From NCBI GenBank assembly GCA_035610835.1, contig CM069449.1, positions 40,221,098 through 40,285,097 on the forward strand: a stretch of DNA of 64,000 nt, written 5' to 3'. Source of the DNA: Ophiura sarsii. Its lineage: Eukaryota > Echinodermata > Ophiuroidea > Amphilepidida > Ophiuridae. The notes beneath the pieces are model-generated. The model was not told the DNA's origin, searched no databases, and saw nothing but the letters and a program-made list of their open reading frames with translations. The translations under genes were made by a program, and so were the position numbers. Positions 12,501 to 22,931 of this stretch are shown one piece after another. Numbering within the stretch: the first letter of the stretch is position 1; each line of letters starts with the position of its first letter.

Positions 12501-15500
12501 ACACCTCAATAATGTTCATGAACTAAACCAGGTATATCTCTTGTGAATATTAATGACTATTTCCCTACAAAAGACATCATCATATGAATGAAAAAAATAC
12601 TACATGTTTTCTATCAGGTAATAGTGCTATTTCTCATTGTATACTGGCAATGGGCTTGTCCCCCTTAATCCTTCGGATAGTACTTGTATTCGGTCACATG
12701 GCTTAAATTGATTGTGTGATAAAGAGCGAGTAACAAAAATTGTACTCAAAGTAAAATAAATATTTCAAATATTTCTCACCAAAATATGAAGGCAATCAAT
12801 GCTTGAATCAAAAGCTGGACTTATTTACTGTTATCAGCAAAAGAAACACAACATTTCATGTTACCGTTATCCAGTTATGACTCTTTTGGTAAAATTAAAG
12901 CATTTTGAGACCGAACAAAATAATGATTGAGTATTGTACTTAATGACGCATAATATGTATGATTTAGTGTTTACATGGATGCATGAGACACAATAGCTAA
13001 TTAATAAGACAAAACAAACTTGCTCAGGTAAATAAATAAATAATTTGAGAAATAGTTGCACAGATTTTTAGAAATAATATCCTAAAGCTAAGTACAGGCT
13101 TTTTTTAAAATTAAATATAAAAGTTAGAAGTATAGGCCTATTATAGACCTTCCGGAAAAGGCGTCTTTTTCGGAAGGTCTTTACTTCTGAATTGTTTTAC
13201 GCTCTGCGTTTTGGTATTAAGCACATTAAATTTAAAAGATAGTCTAACAATGAAATGTGACCTGTCACGGCAAAATGGACATGCCCAAGTCAAATCTGCG
13301 TTATTGGTATGACTTAAATGAGCACATTTTAAGCTTTGCAATGATACCATGTTGAAGGTAATCAGACTTTGTAATCACTAGATATGATTTGATGAAGCAA
13401 CATTTACATCGTCGATATTCATGAATAATTGTTGATAAATCATCTTGATATAATTTTGACTATCACACTCGCAGGCATTCAATGTTTATGTACTACACCT
13501 CGTGATTTACAAATGTAAAAGTGATTTTTTTGACAAACGTAATCGTTCCATTCCCATTCCTTGCTACTGTCAATTTCGGTACAGTCTTCACCATCAGAGT
13601 CGTTGGGTTCGCCTGGTGTCCATTTAGTGAAAGTTACCTGTCATGAGAATAGAAAACAATAACAATGAAAACGATAATAATAACAATATGCTTGACTGTG
13701 CTACATGTGGTAGAATATATCAGTAACACATAAGACCCACAGACGATGGCGTCTAGAGAAAAGTACACGTATGGACGCCCCGGCAGCATTTAATGCAGTT
13801 GCCTATTATACCCTCCCTTTTTACAGCATTTCTTGTTTGCTTTTTCAGCATTTCTTACTTGCTTTTTTATAATTCAGCCTGCTCTCTTGACCTCCAACCA
13901 CTTTACTTCAGGTCATTTCCTCACTGCTATTGTTAATCAGTCAAGCAGTGGTATCTAAGCATATCAAAGTCTTTCGAAGATCCACTTGAAGTGATCTGTT
14001 TATGGTTTTCTTAATAATCTGCTTACTTTCTTTACAGTTCATACTTATTTCTTTATCATGCATAATTGTAATCCTCTTGGCCTTCTTTTTACTTCTTACC
14101 ACTATTTTATTCTTTGCACTACGTCTCTCTATCTAAAGGGAACAACTGCCCTAATGTATTTTGCATATCTGTGTGCACACTGACTTTTTTGAGCTTGACT
14201 TGTATTTTGCTCATCGGCATACTTTTGTCTTGCTCTACCTAAACTTGATAAAGACTGGAATATCCAGTCAAAACTTCCCTATTCTCTAATTCTCCCCCAC
14301 CCATTCTTTCCCCACCCGCTGGTGGGTTTTCGGCATTTTAAGGCAAATATTCAGCATTCAGAAGCAGTAATTTTGGCATTTTCTCACATACCTACTATCT
14401 AAAAAAACAAATATTCCTGCATATACACCTAGCACATAAAGTCCCTGACCAGGTGCTTTGAGGTTGGCTTATTCAAAATATATAATCGGTACCAATTTTT
14501 TATTTATTTTTTATCCACAGCTAGTCAGACCCTTTATCCCGCAAATTGCGGTTATCACTCCAGACCCATTCATCCAGATACCTAGGTGGCTCGTTCAGAT
14601 AGCACACAGTTATGACAGTAATCACACACACAAATCAATGATTTCCTATACCTAGTGCAACTTTGCTGTTGTTATGCGCGGTCATTGAAATCGCCATAAC
14701 TTTAAAAGTATCCATTCGATTTTGTTGACTGAGGTATCAAACTGCGGAGAAGGAATTTGCTCATTTAATGTTTATCTCAGATTTTTGATACCGATTATCT
14801 TTTTTGAATTAGTTAACCTGGTCAGGGACTTTATGTGCTACATTGTGCTTCCGAGGTTCTTGGCTGTCCCGTATATGGAACCCTTTTTAGAACCTTTATA
14901 GGTTCCACAAAGTACCTTTAAAGGTTAAAAAAGAACAACAAATTGCGTCTTTAGAACCTCTAAAGGTTCTCTACAGAAGTTGTTTAGGTTCTTTAAACTA
15001 ACAGAACCTTTAACCCTGAGGGTTCCATATACGGGACAGCCAAGAACCCCTGAAGCACCCTTTTTTCTAAGAGTGTAGGTGTATAGGTATTACTATTAGG
15101 TAACGGGAGTAAAATCCAATCACAAAATGTGCACATTCAAATTCAAACTTGGAAGCTCCTAGGTTTAAGGCATTTTAAGGCAAAGATTAAGCATTCTGAA
15201 GCAAGCAGAATTCTGGTGGTTTGAGATCCATTATAATGTTGAAACCTGAATAAGAAAATGTTCAGTTTATGAACTAAAATGGTCCAGAAAAATTTGAAAC
15301 ATTGAGCGCGCAAAAATTGTGATTTTAACACCAAAAAGGTACAGTATGACGTTTTAAACGTCCTTCACATAATATTTAGTCGAATATTTGGTGTGGTTCG
15401 AGACCCCTTATATAATGTTGAAACCTGCAGAAACCTGCATGGTCATGGGAAAACTTTCCTGAAGCCGTCTTGTTAAGCTTGATTAATGAAACATTCCCAT

Positions 15501-18500
15501 TATAATGTTGAAACCTGTAGGAAAAATGAGCGCGAATCGAGCAAAAAACAAAATCAGTTTTTGTACTAAAATGGTCCAGAAAAAACGTTCCTGAAGCCAT
15601 CTTGTTAAGCTTGAATAATGAAACATTGAAACTAATACGTGCAAAGCGCGCAAAAATTGGCATTTGTATGGTATGGTCCAGTATACCGTGTTCACGTCCC
15701 CCACATTAACATAATGGGGGACGTGACCCCGTAACCCCCTACATACCATTTGCGCCGCCTATGCCCCCTTCTTCTCCTCTTCCTCCTTCTCCTCTTCCTC
15801 CTTGTTTAACTCTTTTGTAAAGGGGGGATGGCCTGCTGGCCCCGCCTTGATACGCCACTGGTCGCGCGCAAAACGCTGGCATGTCGCATTGTCATTGTAT
15901 GCGTGACGCTTGCGTATGCCAAAATCGAGCTAAAATGCTTGGATTACTTTTGCGCGCGGATAGATAAAAACCGAATATTTCTCGCCAATTTAGAACTGAT
16001 TGAACTATAAAGGTTGGAAGACCAACATACAACGGCGTAAGGGATTATCCACATGGAAAAGGGTTCTTATGAGACTAAAATATCGTACGACTTAAAAATA
16101 CACATATTGACGTAAATAACGAAAGAAAGTATATAGTTTCTCTGGATCTGGAGTTTGTTTTGCTAAAACAACGGATTGGATTGAAATAATTGGTATTTTA
16201 AAATGTTTGATAGAAATCAACGATTACTATTTAAAGTAATACGAATGGTAGATGAGTGCAAATTTTAGCGGCTTTAACATCGTGTAAATCAAATCAAAGT
16301 TTTAACTTTGATTTGATTTACATTTAAAAATGTCGCCATCTAGAGCTGAACATTGGCAATAGTAGGTGATTTGTTATTCTTCTGAAAACACAGCAAAATG
16401 CTTATTATTAACTAGTAGCATTTGGCCCTCTAGATTGGACTTTAAGAAATGCTTTATTATATGAAAAACATAAAAGGAATATTTTTCAGAAATTATAGTA
16501 CACCATCATCATGACTTCCATAGAAACCGTATAGCATTTTATATGCTTTCAAAACGACGCAAGATTTTGAAAAATCATTAAATTAAATGCGCAGGATTTT
16601 AATAAATCATTAAATTAAATGCGCGCATAAAATTGCAAGATTGTCTATAAGATAAGTAAGTGAGTGAAGTAGGTTATACTGAACAATGCTGCACTGATTT
16701 GAGAAAAAAAGAGTAACCCAAGAAATCAATTAAATCGCGTTTTGTCCTTCAATTATGCCGAGTAAATTCATCATAAAAGATACCATTGTTATGAAATAAT
16801 AAACACTAGAACGTACCTTCGATCCGTCAATCCAAGTAAAGTTTCCTTCGTTATCCATATCATCAAAACCTATCCATGCATTTCTTCCAACGATGCCTAT
16901 TGGAAATTATGAAAAGATAAGTTGAGGTGACTTTAACTGTAAACACTGATATCTAGTCAAGCTTTCTTATAATAAATAACAGCGAGGCAGATATCTACCG
17001 CAAGTTCCACAACTCAAACAAACATAGCAAACCTCGACTCATATCCCAACTTAAAAAGCAAAGACATGAGCCGGTGCGGGACTCGACTCCTTGACCTTTC
17101 TTTATCTGACTAGCTGTTATTTATTTATAATAGTCCGACTTCTTGATAAGATATTTGGCCAGTGATAAGTTTTAATTTTTGGGAAAAAGTGTACTTTAGG
17201 TCCACGATACTTGTATACAATAACGGTCAATACTGTGATATATAAATTGCCAGTATCACTCGATACCGGTACGATTTTATGATTCCAGTATCGGTCGATA
17301 CTGGAACACCAAATTGTGTTCCAGTATCGAGCGATACTGGGCTAGTATCGGTCGATACTGTCACACTGACTTGTACCAGTATCGAACCAGTATCGAACGA
17401 TACTGGGTGTTCTAGTATCGTACGATACTTGCACAGTCCAGAATCTGGGACCCAAAGTAGACTTTTCCAATTTTTGTTTTGGAATCATGTCATACAGTTT
17501 GCCTGTAATTAGAACGAATACACATTTATGCTTCATTTCATATAAATAAGGAAAACAAGTTAACATTTTACTAGCTGCAGAACATCCGCATCTTCATGTT
17601 CATACAATTTTAGATGTGACCCATCACATCGACACATGTCTGCAAAAAGGAAAATTGAGATTTTAAATTTCATGTTACAAACCTAATTTAAACCTAGTGA
17701 TCGCCATTGAGATACCATCGCCGGAGAACGAAGTTCGACAGAAGGCGGTTGCGCCCGAAACCTTGTACAATTTGTAATTGACTGGAACACATGCTAATAT
17801 CATTAATATTTACGTACGATGTCACTGATTGGTACTAGTTTTAGAATTGACCAATCTCCACTATTGTCGTTGTACGATTGGATGTTATGCCGCATGAATA
17901 TTCTCCATGTTTGGTAATATCAATCCATGCGAACAACTGCTGGATTTTAAGCATCAGCATTACAATTTGCTTCACTCTTAAGTCATACATTATTTGTCTT
18001 TCGGACGCTGTATGTGGAAGGGTGTGATTTCCGTGTTAGAAACGCCAGATGACCTAACTGACAATCGGACTGCATTATTTAAAATAATTTGAGAAGCTTG
18101 ACCAAGGCTAAATTATGTGCAGCTTGAAAGGTTATCAATATAATATTGGATGGCTTTGAGGGTGATACAAGAAAATATTGCACGAGTAGGAGACGAGTGC
18201 AATATTTTTTATAGCGAGTGCAATATTTTCTTGTATCACCCGAAAATAAGACATCCAATATTATTATTATTATTTATATCAGGCTTTTACCCATAGTTGC
18301 GTTGCGTGTTGATTTAATTGTATTTGCAGAATCTTTGTTCAGCAAAAGTTCGTTAAAATCATCATCACTTAGAGAAGCGAATCTCCCCGGAGTCTGCTAG
18401 CTGCGGTTCCGACATTTTGCAAACTTGTTGATTTGTTGTTTTGGTAGTGGTTCCCCACGTAAGCCAGCTTCATTAAGCCGATAACACGTATTTGCGAAAC

Positions 18501-21500
18501 CCATGCAATCAGCGAAAATTAGTCTCGACTGCATGCTAAAGTTGCGTGAGCTCCGTTGTATACAATAGTATAGACGAATATTCGTAACGAACAAATAATG
18601 GGTATGAGGCTAAAAAATATTGGACGGCAATATTTTTAGAATATTGGATGCATCCGGGTACTTTGGTTAAACAATATTGAATACACAGTTTTATTGTACC
18701 GTTAAAAAGCCTGATATAAATAATAATATTCCTTATATTTTCTTTATTCTTTCTCGTCACATATTACCATGATTACGGGTGTGCGCCATCGCCATACTCC
18801 AATTAATTACATGATATAATAGGATATACAGTATATACTGTATATATTATATATTTGTATTGGCTATCTTTCAGCCTGGCCCAATCTTTCCCTTAAGTAT
18901 GGTCCCGTCAGGACCTAATCGTTGGTCAACTTAGTAACTAAAATTAAAATTATTTTTCCATCTTGTATTACATACTTTGAGAAAATACATGATAGGTAAT
19001 TAAAAAGCCTAAACAGTCATTTATAGATTTCACAGGTGATTAACAATCTGGAGATTTTATCGTCTTGAGCAACGTTATCAAATTGTAGTTTACATAAATC
19101 CCTTGGGCCCTTAATATTTTATCCTAAACCAGTCAGATTAAGGTTAATGATAACTCTTCCGATCTGTGCGGAATATAGCAATTTGTTAAATTATGGAATC
19201 CACCCTACCTGCCACGAAATCGTTCTCCCCATCATTATGCACAGACGTGAGATTAGAACCCTTGTCAACACAATCTGTAGACGCATCGTAATAGCTGCGT
19301 TCTGAATCTGACGCATAGTAACAATAATCATCACGTAGTATCCAGTCCTGCTTGCATCCCATTACTAGAAGAATAAGAATACGTGCTTCTATTTGATATT
19401 TTAGTTTGAAATGTGAAATGTGAATGATGTGTAACATCTGGAATTACCGTATACATGCCGACAAAAAGTGTACTTTAGGTACCAGATACTGATAAACCAG
19501 TGTAATATATAATAATAATAATACTAATACTAATACTAATAATCATTTATAAAGCACATTAAACAAGTAGTATCTATGCGCTGTACAACTAACAAACTAC
19601 TAAAGACCAATTTTAAAAACACATAAATTTAGACAGCTAAAGATTAAAACCCAACTGCCAGCAGGCCCGGCCCCCAACAGCATAACGGTTCCGTTCCCTG
19701 TATATTTACAACGTTTTTGACCACAGATACATTATGGTATCATTATGGTATCCGTGGTTGTAAATCTTGATTCTTTTCTTTTAACTCGTTGAGTTATTGC
19801 ACCAGCTGTTACCTGTTAGTGCCTACAGCGCTTTGAGTACCTGTTCTGGCCGTTTGAATGCATGTTTTGACTAGAGTGTTTTGGTGGCAAGGCCGTCTCA
19901 CTAGTGGGGGTCATTGTCAAATTTAATAAATGCAGTTTTGATTGATATTCGTGATTTAAAGTAGAAAAATGAATACAATATATATAAAAATAGCACAGTG
20001 CACAATAGCTTAAGTTATGATATTAGAAAAGATTTTATGTTCACAATAAATTCATACTCAGTAACAGTTTTTTCACTCCATACCTATCTATAAATAGCTT
20101 CAACTTTCAATAATAATTTGGGCGAGAAGAAAGCCCAAAGTGTTGAGTTCAAAGTTCAAAGTGTTGAATTTATTATAAAAACTAGTGTTGTTTCAGATTT
20201 TGTATAATAAAAAGTTCACATTTCTAGAAAAATCACGATAATAGTATTGCTTGAGCAGGTTTTGATTTTAAAAATGAGCCCAATGTGGACTTTGAAAAAC
20301 CTCATGTGGCAACACTCTCCAGTGCCTTTTGGTGAAAGCAGGAAGCCCGCAAGCAAGTTCCCCAGCATGTCGTCGATGGACGGTAGTTGGTAGGTCTGCC
20401 AATTGCTGGTTGATGGTGGACACAACACACAAATTGTAAGCTTTAAGCATGTTTTAGCGTGGTTGTATAAATAATTTCTAGCTTTGAACTTTAATTTGTT
20501 ATACAAATTAGTGCTTAGTCTTTCAGATTCTAATGTTCAAATTTTGAGAAAAGTCGCGATATTGCATTTCTAAAGTAGATTTTAGTTTCAATTATTAGCC
20601 CAATTGGCTACATTAAATGCTAACTAAAACGTGGCAAGAGTGAATTGGCTAGGCAAAGTAGGGATACATGTGCACGGAGCAATTACTAGTATTTTGGCCT
20701 GTCAAATCTGTCAAGAAATTTTGCTCAAAACATAGAGGCTATGGAACCGTAATGAGGTTGTGTGCACTCTCAAATTGTGGTGTCACTTTATTGTTACAGG
20801 CCTATTTAAAAAGTGTCTCATTCGATAATTAAATAGCATTAAAATTAAATAGCGTTAAAATGTCCATGAAGCTGTGTACCACACAAATAATTCGAAATAC
20901 TAATATAACATATCCATTTGACAAAATATTAACATGTTTATTGCATACTATTTTCCCCATTCAGCAAAATGTATTTAGTATCGTTTAATAGGTGTAAATA
21001 CTGCAATTTCATTGGTTAAAACGTATGAAATCTGATCCATATAGCGTAAACAAGAAAATCAAACCACACAGTATATTCCATATCCTCGATAACCGCGTTA
21101 CCAGCATTTACGCGGTATGATCGGTAAAATATTACGTGTAAAGCGATTGATTTGCGTCTGTGGAAGAGTTGCTTAAAATATGACACGTTAATAATAAATA
21201 AATAAAATGGCGGGTGATTTTAACGCAACTGAGTCGATTTATGTTACATTCTGTGGCCGAAATAGACGGCAAAAAGGTCTAATCCATGCCGAAAAATAAA
21301 TGATCTGCAGAATACCATAACCGGACATGTTTTTGCGATGATTTTATGGACAGATGTGACGGCGAAGAGCCTGCTAAAGGGTTGTTAACCTTTGGGGATT
21401 TTACGGAGGTAGGGAGAGAAGAGAATTAGGCGCCTTGTTTGAAGTGAGTTTCGTTTTCCATTCATATGCGATCGCATTATATTTTGATTTGTGTGCGAAA

Positions 21501-22931
21501 TGCAGATTTTGTGCATAGGAGGAACATCTGTAGAGAGAAATTATTTTCTACTTATGAGCTAAATAACTGTGATTTCCTTTTTACTTAACAGAATAAATGA
21601 TGTTTTTGCATCATGTGGTTCTAGAAATAGAATTGATGATGTGTTTGAATCTCACGGCTATAACTATATTCCCTTGATAGATCGGTTGGTAAAGCGTTCG
21701 CTTGAAGAACGGGAGGTCCGGGGTTCGATCCTTCTGCTCTGCACAATGTCATATGATTTTTTTTGTGCACTGTTAAAAGCGCTGTTTAAAATTTTAAATA
21801 ACTACAAGTTAACGAGTGAATCGCTCAACGTTGTTTAATATTTTAAATAATGTGGCTTAAAATGGAATTAACTTGTTTAAAATTATGAGCAATATTGTTT
21901 AAAATGGAATTAACTTGTTTAAAATTATGAGCAATATTGTTTAAAATGTTAAACGACGTTGAGCGATTCACTGGTTAACTTGTGGTTGTTTAAAATGTTA
22001 AGGTTGTATTGTATTTCCTGGTATTAAAGACGCGACGTATACACAAGGTCCATGATGTGACGTTTTGAAGATTTTCTGCATTTACACCTGATTTGCCTCA
22101 TTATGCGTAATGTGTCTTTTGAAACTAATATTTGAGTGGGTGAAGGGATAACCTGAGCACAATCGCACCCAAATAAATTAAATATAAACAAATATAATTT
22201 ATAGCAACAAAACTGATTTTAACGAGAGAACAAAATCATATGACATTGTGCAGAGCAGAAGGATCCAACCTAGGACCTTCCGTTCTTCAAGCGAACGCTT
22301 TACCAACTGAGCTATCAAGGGAGCAGCCGTGTATGGCAAGCCATTAGGGTCATTATGTATTGCGACAACGCGTTGCTTTCCCAAACGGAATAAATCGCTA
22401 TAACACTAACGAAAATAGTTTAAGAGTGTTGGATATCCGATATTTATTGTTTAAGATTGTTGGATATCCAATACTTATAGTTTATGATTGTCACCCTCTG
22501 AGTGTTTTGGCATATAATTATGTATCAATATAATTTAAAAGGTGTTATTGCGATTTATTTCGTTGCTTCTCAAATAACGCATTGCTTTGGAAAACAACAC
22601 GTGGTCAAAAGCCGTAATCTTATTGGCTCGCTAGGCAACGCGTTGCTTTGGGAAAGCAACGCGTTGTCGCAAGACGTAATGACCCTAATGGCTTGCGATA
22701 GCCGTGAGATTCAAACACTTCATCAATTTTGGTCCAAAGCCATGTATCACTTTGGCGTCGTGTACAAGTAAAATGTTCCACTCGTGCTTACATACCATAT
22801 ATGAATGTATCTAAACGTCTAAAGCTACCATATTATCATAGCATTGACATAGTCAGGAACTCACCTTGCATAGAAACCTCCGGCAGAAATGAAAACAGGT
22901 AAATCGTGGTCAAGATTAAAAACATTTTCAT
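3551..22931 (-). CDS. C-type lectin / F5-8C (discoidin) transmembrane receptor, copy A
   Basis: A ten-exon minus-strand gene. Exons: 22865-22931, 19209-19364, 16817-16896, 13499-13637, 11921-12246, 9649-9787, 8818-9006, 5519-5603, 4436-4629 and 3551-3588 (cut by the N gap). All joins keep phase with GT/AG ends. Predicted order, residues approximate: signal peptide 1-21; C-type lectin domain 24-146 with GEPND (Ca2+/mannose-type EPN) and WND motifs; F5/8 type C domain 148-302; Thr/Pro-rich stalk to ~365; transmembrane helix ~367-388; cytoplasmic tail with YTEL and YQEL ten residues apart, an ITAM-like arrangement. No internal stop is seen. Likely a cell-surface sugar- and lipid- or protein-binding receptor that signals through SH2-domain kinases. 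The family assignment is strong; the function is inferred. The total would be about 520 residues if the last exon matches copy B. Confidence 0.85.
4436..4629 (-). CDS. Copy A exon 9: cytoplasmic tail with ITAM-like tyrosines
   Basis: After the acceptor AACCGCAG the tail contains SQNYTELNLKDI and, ten residues after YTEL, AYQELD. The YxxL-x10-YxxL spacing fits a loose ITAM. The donor TTTTG|GTGAGG leads to exon 10. If the donor is ignored, the frame continues EEIDYYHHLFI to a stop at 4398, giving a possible alternative tail. Confidence 0.8.
4940..5303. mobile_element. MITE, TIR AAAGGTAGATGTTCC family (copy 1)
   Basis: The right end reads AGAACATCTACCTTTA. The interior has TTTTGATATCAGAAGAA, CTTCTAAAATAAGAACCATT and AACTTCAAGTTGAAAATCG. 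The left end is decayed. The same family occurs at 5753, 29345, 35782 and 36588. It lies in intron 8 of copy A. Confidence 0.7.
5519..5603 (-). CDS. Copy A exon 8: transmembrane helix
   Basis: The acceptor TTCTTTCAG leads to TIIGITVGSLVVILLIIAMV followed by CLLSHKS, a single hydrophobic helix with a basic residue on the inner side. The donor is CAGG|GTAAAT. Starts in phase 1 and ends in phase 2. Copy B has one more codon. Confidence 0.85.
5753..6010. mobile_element. MITE, AAAGGTAGATGTTCC family (copy 2, truncated)
   Basis: An intact left end AAAGGTAGATGTTCCGATCG is followed by the family interior up to GCAACTCAAACTTTGGAATACG. The right TIR is missing. In intron 7 of copy A. Confidence 0.7.
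6400..6570. repeat. CCAGTATCG palindrome cluster (copy A, intron 7)
   Basis: Several copies and half-copies of the 20-base palindrome CCAGTATCGNNCGATACTGG or close variants, spaced by AACAC/GTTCC linkers. Overlapping small frames on both strands are consequences of the palindromy. The matching region in copy B (37203-37690) is tandemly duplicated. Confidence 0.8.
7335..7530 (-). repeat. tRNA-like dispersed repeat
   Basis: On the minus strand a leader starting CTGTGATTTCCCTTTTATTT runs into a tRNA-like module with a partial A-box (ATCGGTTGGTAGAGCG) and a B-box (GGGGTTCGATCC), then a TCATATG tail. The same leader and module occur at 21575 (plus). This is a tRNA-derived repeat; conserved arm pairing is incomplete, so not a working tRNA. 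Confidence 0.6.
8280..8365. repeat. Foldback repeat
   Basis: CATTGTTATAGTTGATGGCC and its near complement at 8343-8365 form arms around a ~35-base loop. The left part (GATGGCCAATCGATTATCAT) recurs at 60991. Confidence 0.6.
8530..8700. repeat. Dispersed repeat, also at 38240 and (inverted) 47300
   Basis: Contains GCATGTATCGACAGTCCAGT and GTTGATAAACATTGATGTC. A shorter direct copy is at 38240-38335, next to exon 7 of copy B, and an inverted copy is at about 47300-47460, just inside the 11.2-kb element. Confidence 0.65.
8818..9006 (-). CDS. Copy A exon 7: Thr/Pro-rich extracellular stalk
   Basis: Follows the acceptor GTACAACAG. About 62 residues rich in Thr, Pro and Ser (AIPPITTPPATTQITTTD and similar), with no hydrophobic core, look like an O-glycosylated mucin-like stalk. 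Ends CCACTG|GTAAGT in phase 1. Copy B is three codons shorter at the 3' end. Confidence 0.82.
9649..9787 (-). CDS. Copy A exon 6: F5/8C domain, C-terminal part
   Basis: Encodes IFDGNSDRNTHVTSLF, then HIRVLPQEWNNHISLRLEI and LGC, the standard end of a discoidin domain with its closing cysteine. The donor AAAG|GTATG is good. The acceptor (ATATCAAAAG) is weak, with little pyrimidine tract, but is the same in copy B, so the start could be a few bases off. Confidence 0.82.
10788..11037. mobile_element. MITE with TCGAGGGCTCAGAAACACAA ends
   Basis: Inverted ends of about 27 bases flank an interior with repeated GGAGATAAGGCCTTGTG phrases. It lies in intron 5 of copy A and is intact. The copy B counterpart (40338-40927) carries a SINE. 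Confidence 0.8.
11921..12246 (-). CDS. Copy A exon 5: F5/8C (discoidin) domain, first part
   Basis: The exon opens after AAATAG with GVCVNLLGMKDGTIQDNQIS. It contains GGWSAATNDINQWIHVDLGT, SGIVMQGRED and WVTKYKVQHSTDG, the conserved pattern of coagulation factor 5/8 type C domains. It ends GATATG|GTAAGA in phase 0. The frame is open throughout, unlike copy B. Confidence 0.9.
13499..13637 (-). CDS. Copy A exon 4: lectin calcium/sugar-binding half
   Basis: The acceptor CATGACAG leads to VTFTKWTPGEPND, then EDC, WEWNDYVC and FYICKSR. GEPND supplies the EPN triplet typical of mannose-type ligands and WND the second calcium-site motif. The donor is CGAG|GTGTAG in phase 1. Confidence 0.87.
13800..14280 (+). 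mobile_element. Penelope-like element tail (candidate)
   Basis: A pyrimidine-rich stretch ends with a hairpin-bearing motif at 14244-14274: CTTGATAA, a perfect GACTGG/CCAGTC stem, then AAAAC. It resembles the CTGATGA-stem-GAAAC motif at 53298 beside the GIY-YIG fragment. Present only in copy A, within the ~2.4-kb block 13695-16055 that copy B lacks. Confidence 0.4.
14431..14840. mobile_element. MITE with AGCACATAAAGTCCCTGACC ends (copy A)
   Basis: The ends are inverted repeats of at least 25 bases. Inner parts (TTGCACTAGGTATAGG, CAAATCAATGAT) also match the element at 43911-44496 in copy B. The two sit at different places in the same intron, so they are independent insertions. Confidence 0.8.
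14849..15080. mobile_element. Palindromic MITE rich in GGTTC/GAACC repeats
   Basis: The ends share GGTTCTTGGCTGTCCCGTAT in inverted orientation. The right edge reads CCCTTTTTTCTAAGAGTGTA. Inside are several AGAACC...GGTTCT palindromes. Present in copy A only. Confidence 0.75.
15220..15665. repeat. Degenerate tandem repeat
   Basis: ATAATGTTGAAACCTG recurs near 15231, 15411 and 15499, with AAAATGGTCCAGAAAAA near 15276 and 15569. A broken tandem array; the reading frames here are by-products. Confidence 0.6.
16284..16321. repeat. Perfect 38-bp palindrome
   Basis: Eighteen-base arms starting GTAAATCAAATCAAAGTT surround a two-base centre. Copy B (about 43662-43680) has only one half, so the inversion arose in A or was resolved in B. 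Confidence 0.85.
16817..16896 (-). CDS. Copy A exon 3: lectin domain core (WIGF)
   Basis: The acceptor CCAATAG leads to GIVGRNAWIGFDDMDNEG and then FTWIDGSK, containing the conserved WIG and W.DG strands of C-type lectins. The donor is AAG|GTACG. The exon is 80 bases long in both copies, but 8 of 27 residues differ. Confidence 0.85.
17186..17466. mobile_element. MITE with AAGTGTACTTT ends and CCAGTATCG palindromes (copy A)
   Basis: The left end AAAAGTGTACTTTAGGTCC and right end GGGACCCAAAGTAGACTTTT are inverted. Between them lie multiple copies of CCAGTATCGNNCGATACTGG and variants. The copy B counterpart is 45390-45663. Confidence 0.8.
18161..18240. repeat. Long perfect hairpin
   Basis: A 24-base arm beginning GGGTGATACAAGAAAATATT is followed about 32 bases later by its exact complement. 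It lies inside a larger foldback region (18130-18735) in intron 2 of copy A. Confidence 0.85.
18262..18735. repeat. Foldback element with AT-rich ends
   Basis: ATTATTATTTATATCAGGCT near 18266 is repeated in inverted form near 18710. Probably a MITE nested with the 18161-18240 hairpin; no copy B counterpart seen. Confidence 0.6.
19209..19364 (-). CDS. Copy A exon 2: lectin domain N-terminal half
   Basis: The acceptor TTCTTCTAG precedes VMGCKQDWILRDDYCYY, the usual C-type lectin opening with its first cysteines. The exon continues through the second-helix region ending HNDGENDFVA and a GCAG|GTAGG donor. It is in phase 1 at both ends. Copy B differs at only two residues (GE to GK, VA to VT). 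Confidence 0.88.
19505..19640 (-). mobile_element. SINE/LINE 3' tail fragment (minus strand)
   Basis: Read on the minus strand, GTTGTACAGCGCATAGATAC is followed by GTGCTTTATAAATGATTATT and a run of ATT/TTA-type microsatellite, the signature of the L2/CR1-type tails seen at 40740-40790 and 51070-51120. Confidence 0.5.
21575..22720. repeat. Composite inverted tRNA-like repeat region
   Basis: A plus-strand tRNA-like module (about 21670-21745; hairpin CGTTC-GCTTGAA-GAACG, B-box GGGGTTCGATCC) and a minus-strand one (about 22250-22325; A-box TAGCTCAGTTGGTAAAGC) face each other. Further inverted segments (GCAACGCGTTG..., TGTTTGAATCTCACGGC) run to 22720. A 42-base tandem duplication (TGGAATTAACTTGTTTAAAA) lies at about 21860-21955. 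It separates exon 1 from the duplicated block of copy A. Confidence 0.65.
22865..22931 (-). CDS. Copy A exon 1: start codon and signal peptide
   Basis: The ATG at 22931 opens a typical secretory leader, MKMFLILTTIYLFSFLPEVS, followed by MQ. A second in-frame Met lies at codon 3. The exon ends CAAG|GTGAG at 22865 in phase 1 and joins exon 2 in frame. No matching exon was found for copy B. Confidence 0.82.

Larger units (their letters stand above)
3551..21600. repeat. Segmental duplication, copy A block
   Basis: This block is repeated in the same orientation about 30 kb further on. Matching pieces, in order, include 3551-4380 with 33747-34560, 4380-5750 with 35225-36590, 5920-6600 with 36600-37690, 8590-11880 with 38240-41740, 11850-13000 with 41880-43130, 16055-17240 with 43425-45420, 18770-19470 with 45710-46405 and 20800-21590 with 46620-47169 plus 58391-58650. 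Similarity covers introns as well as exons, so this is a DNA-level duplication. Intervening differences are mostly transposon insertions specific to one copy. Confidence 0.92.

Noticed and set aside
20216..20506. 96- and 60-residue minus-strand frames in intron 2 of copy A
   Set aside because: No domain and no equivalent in copy B; the region is intronic with a diverged tandem repeat.
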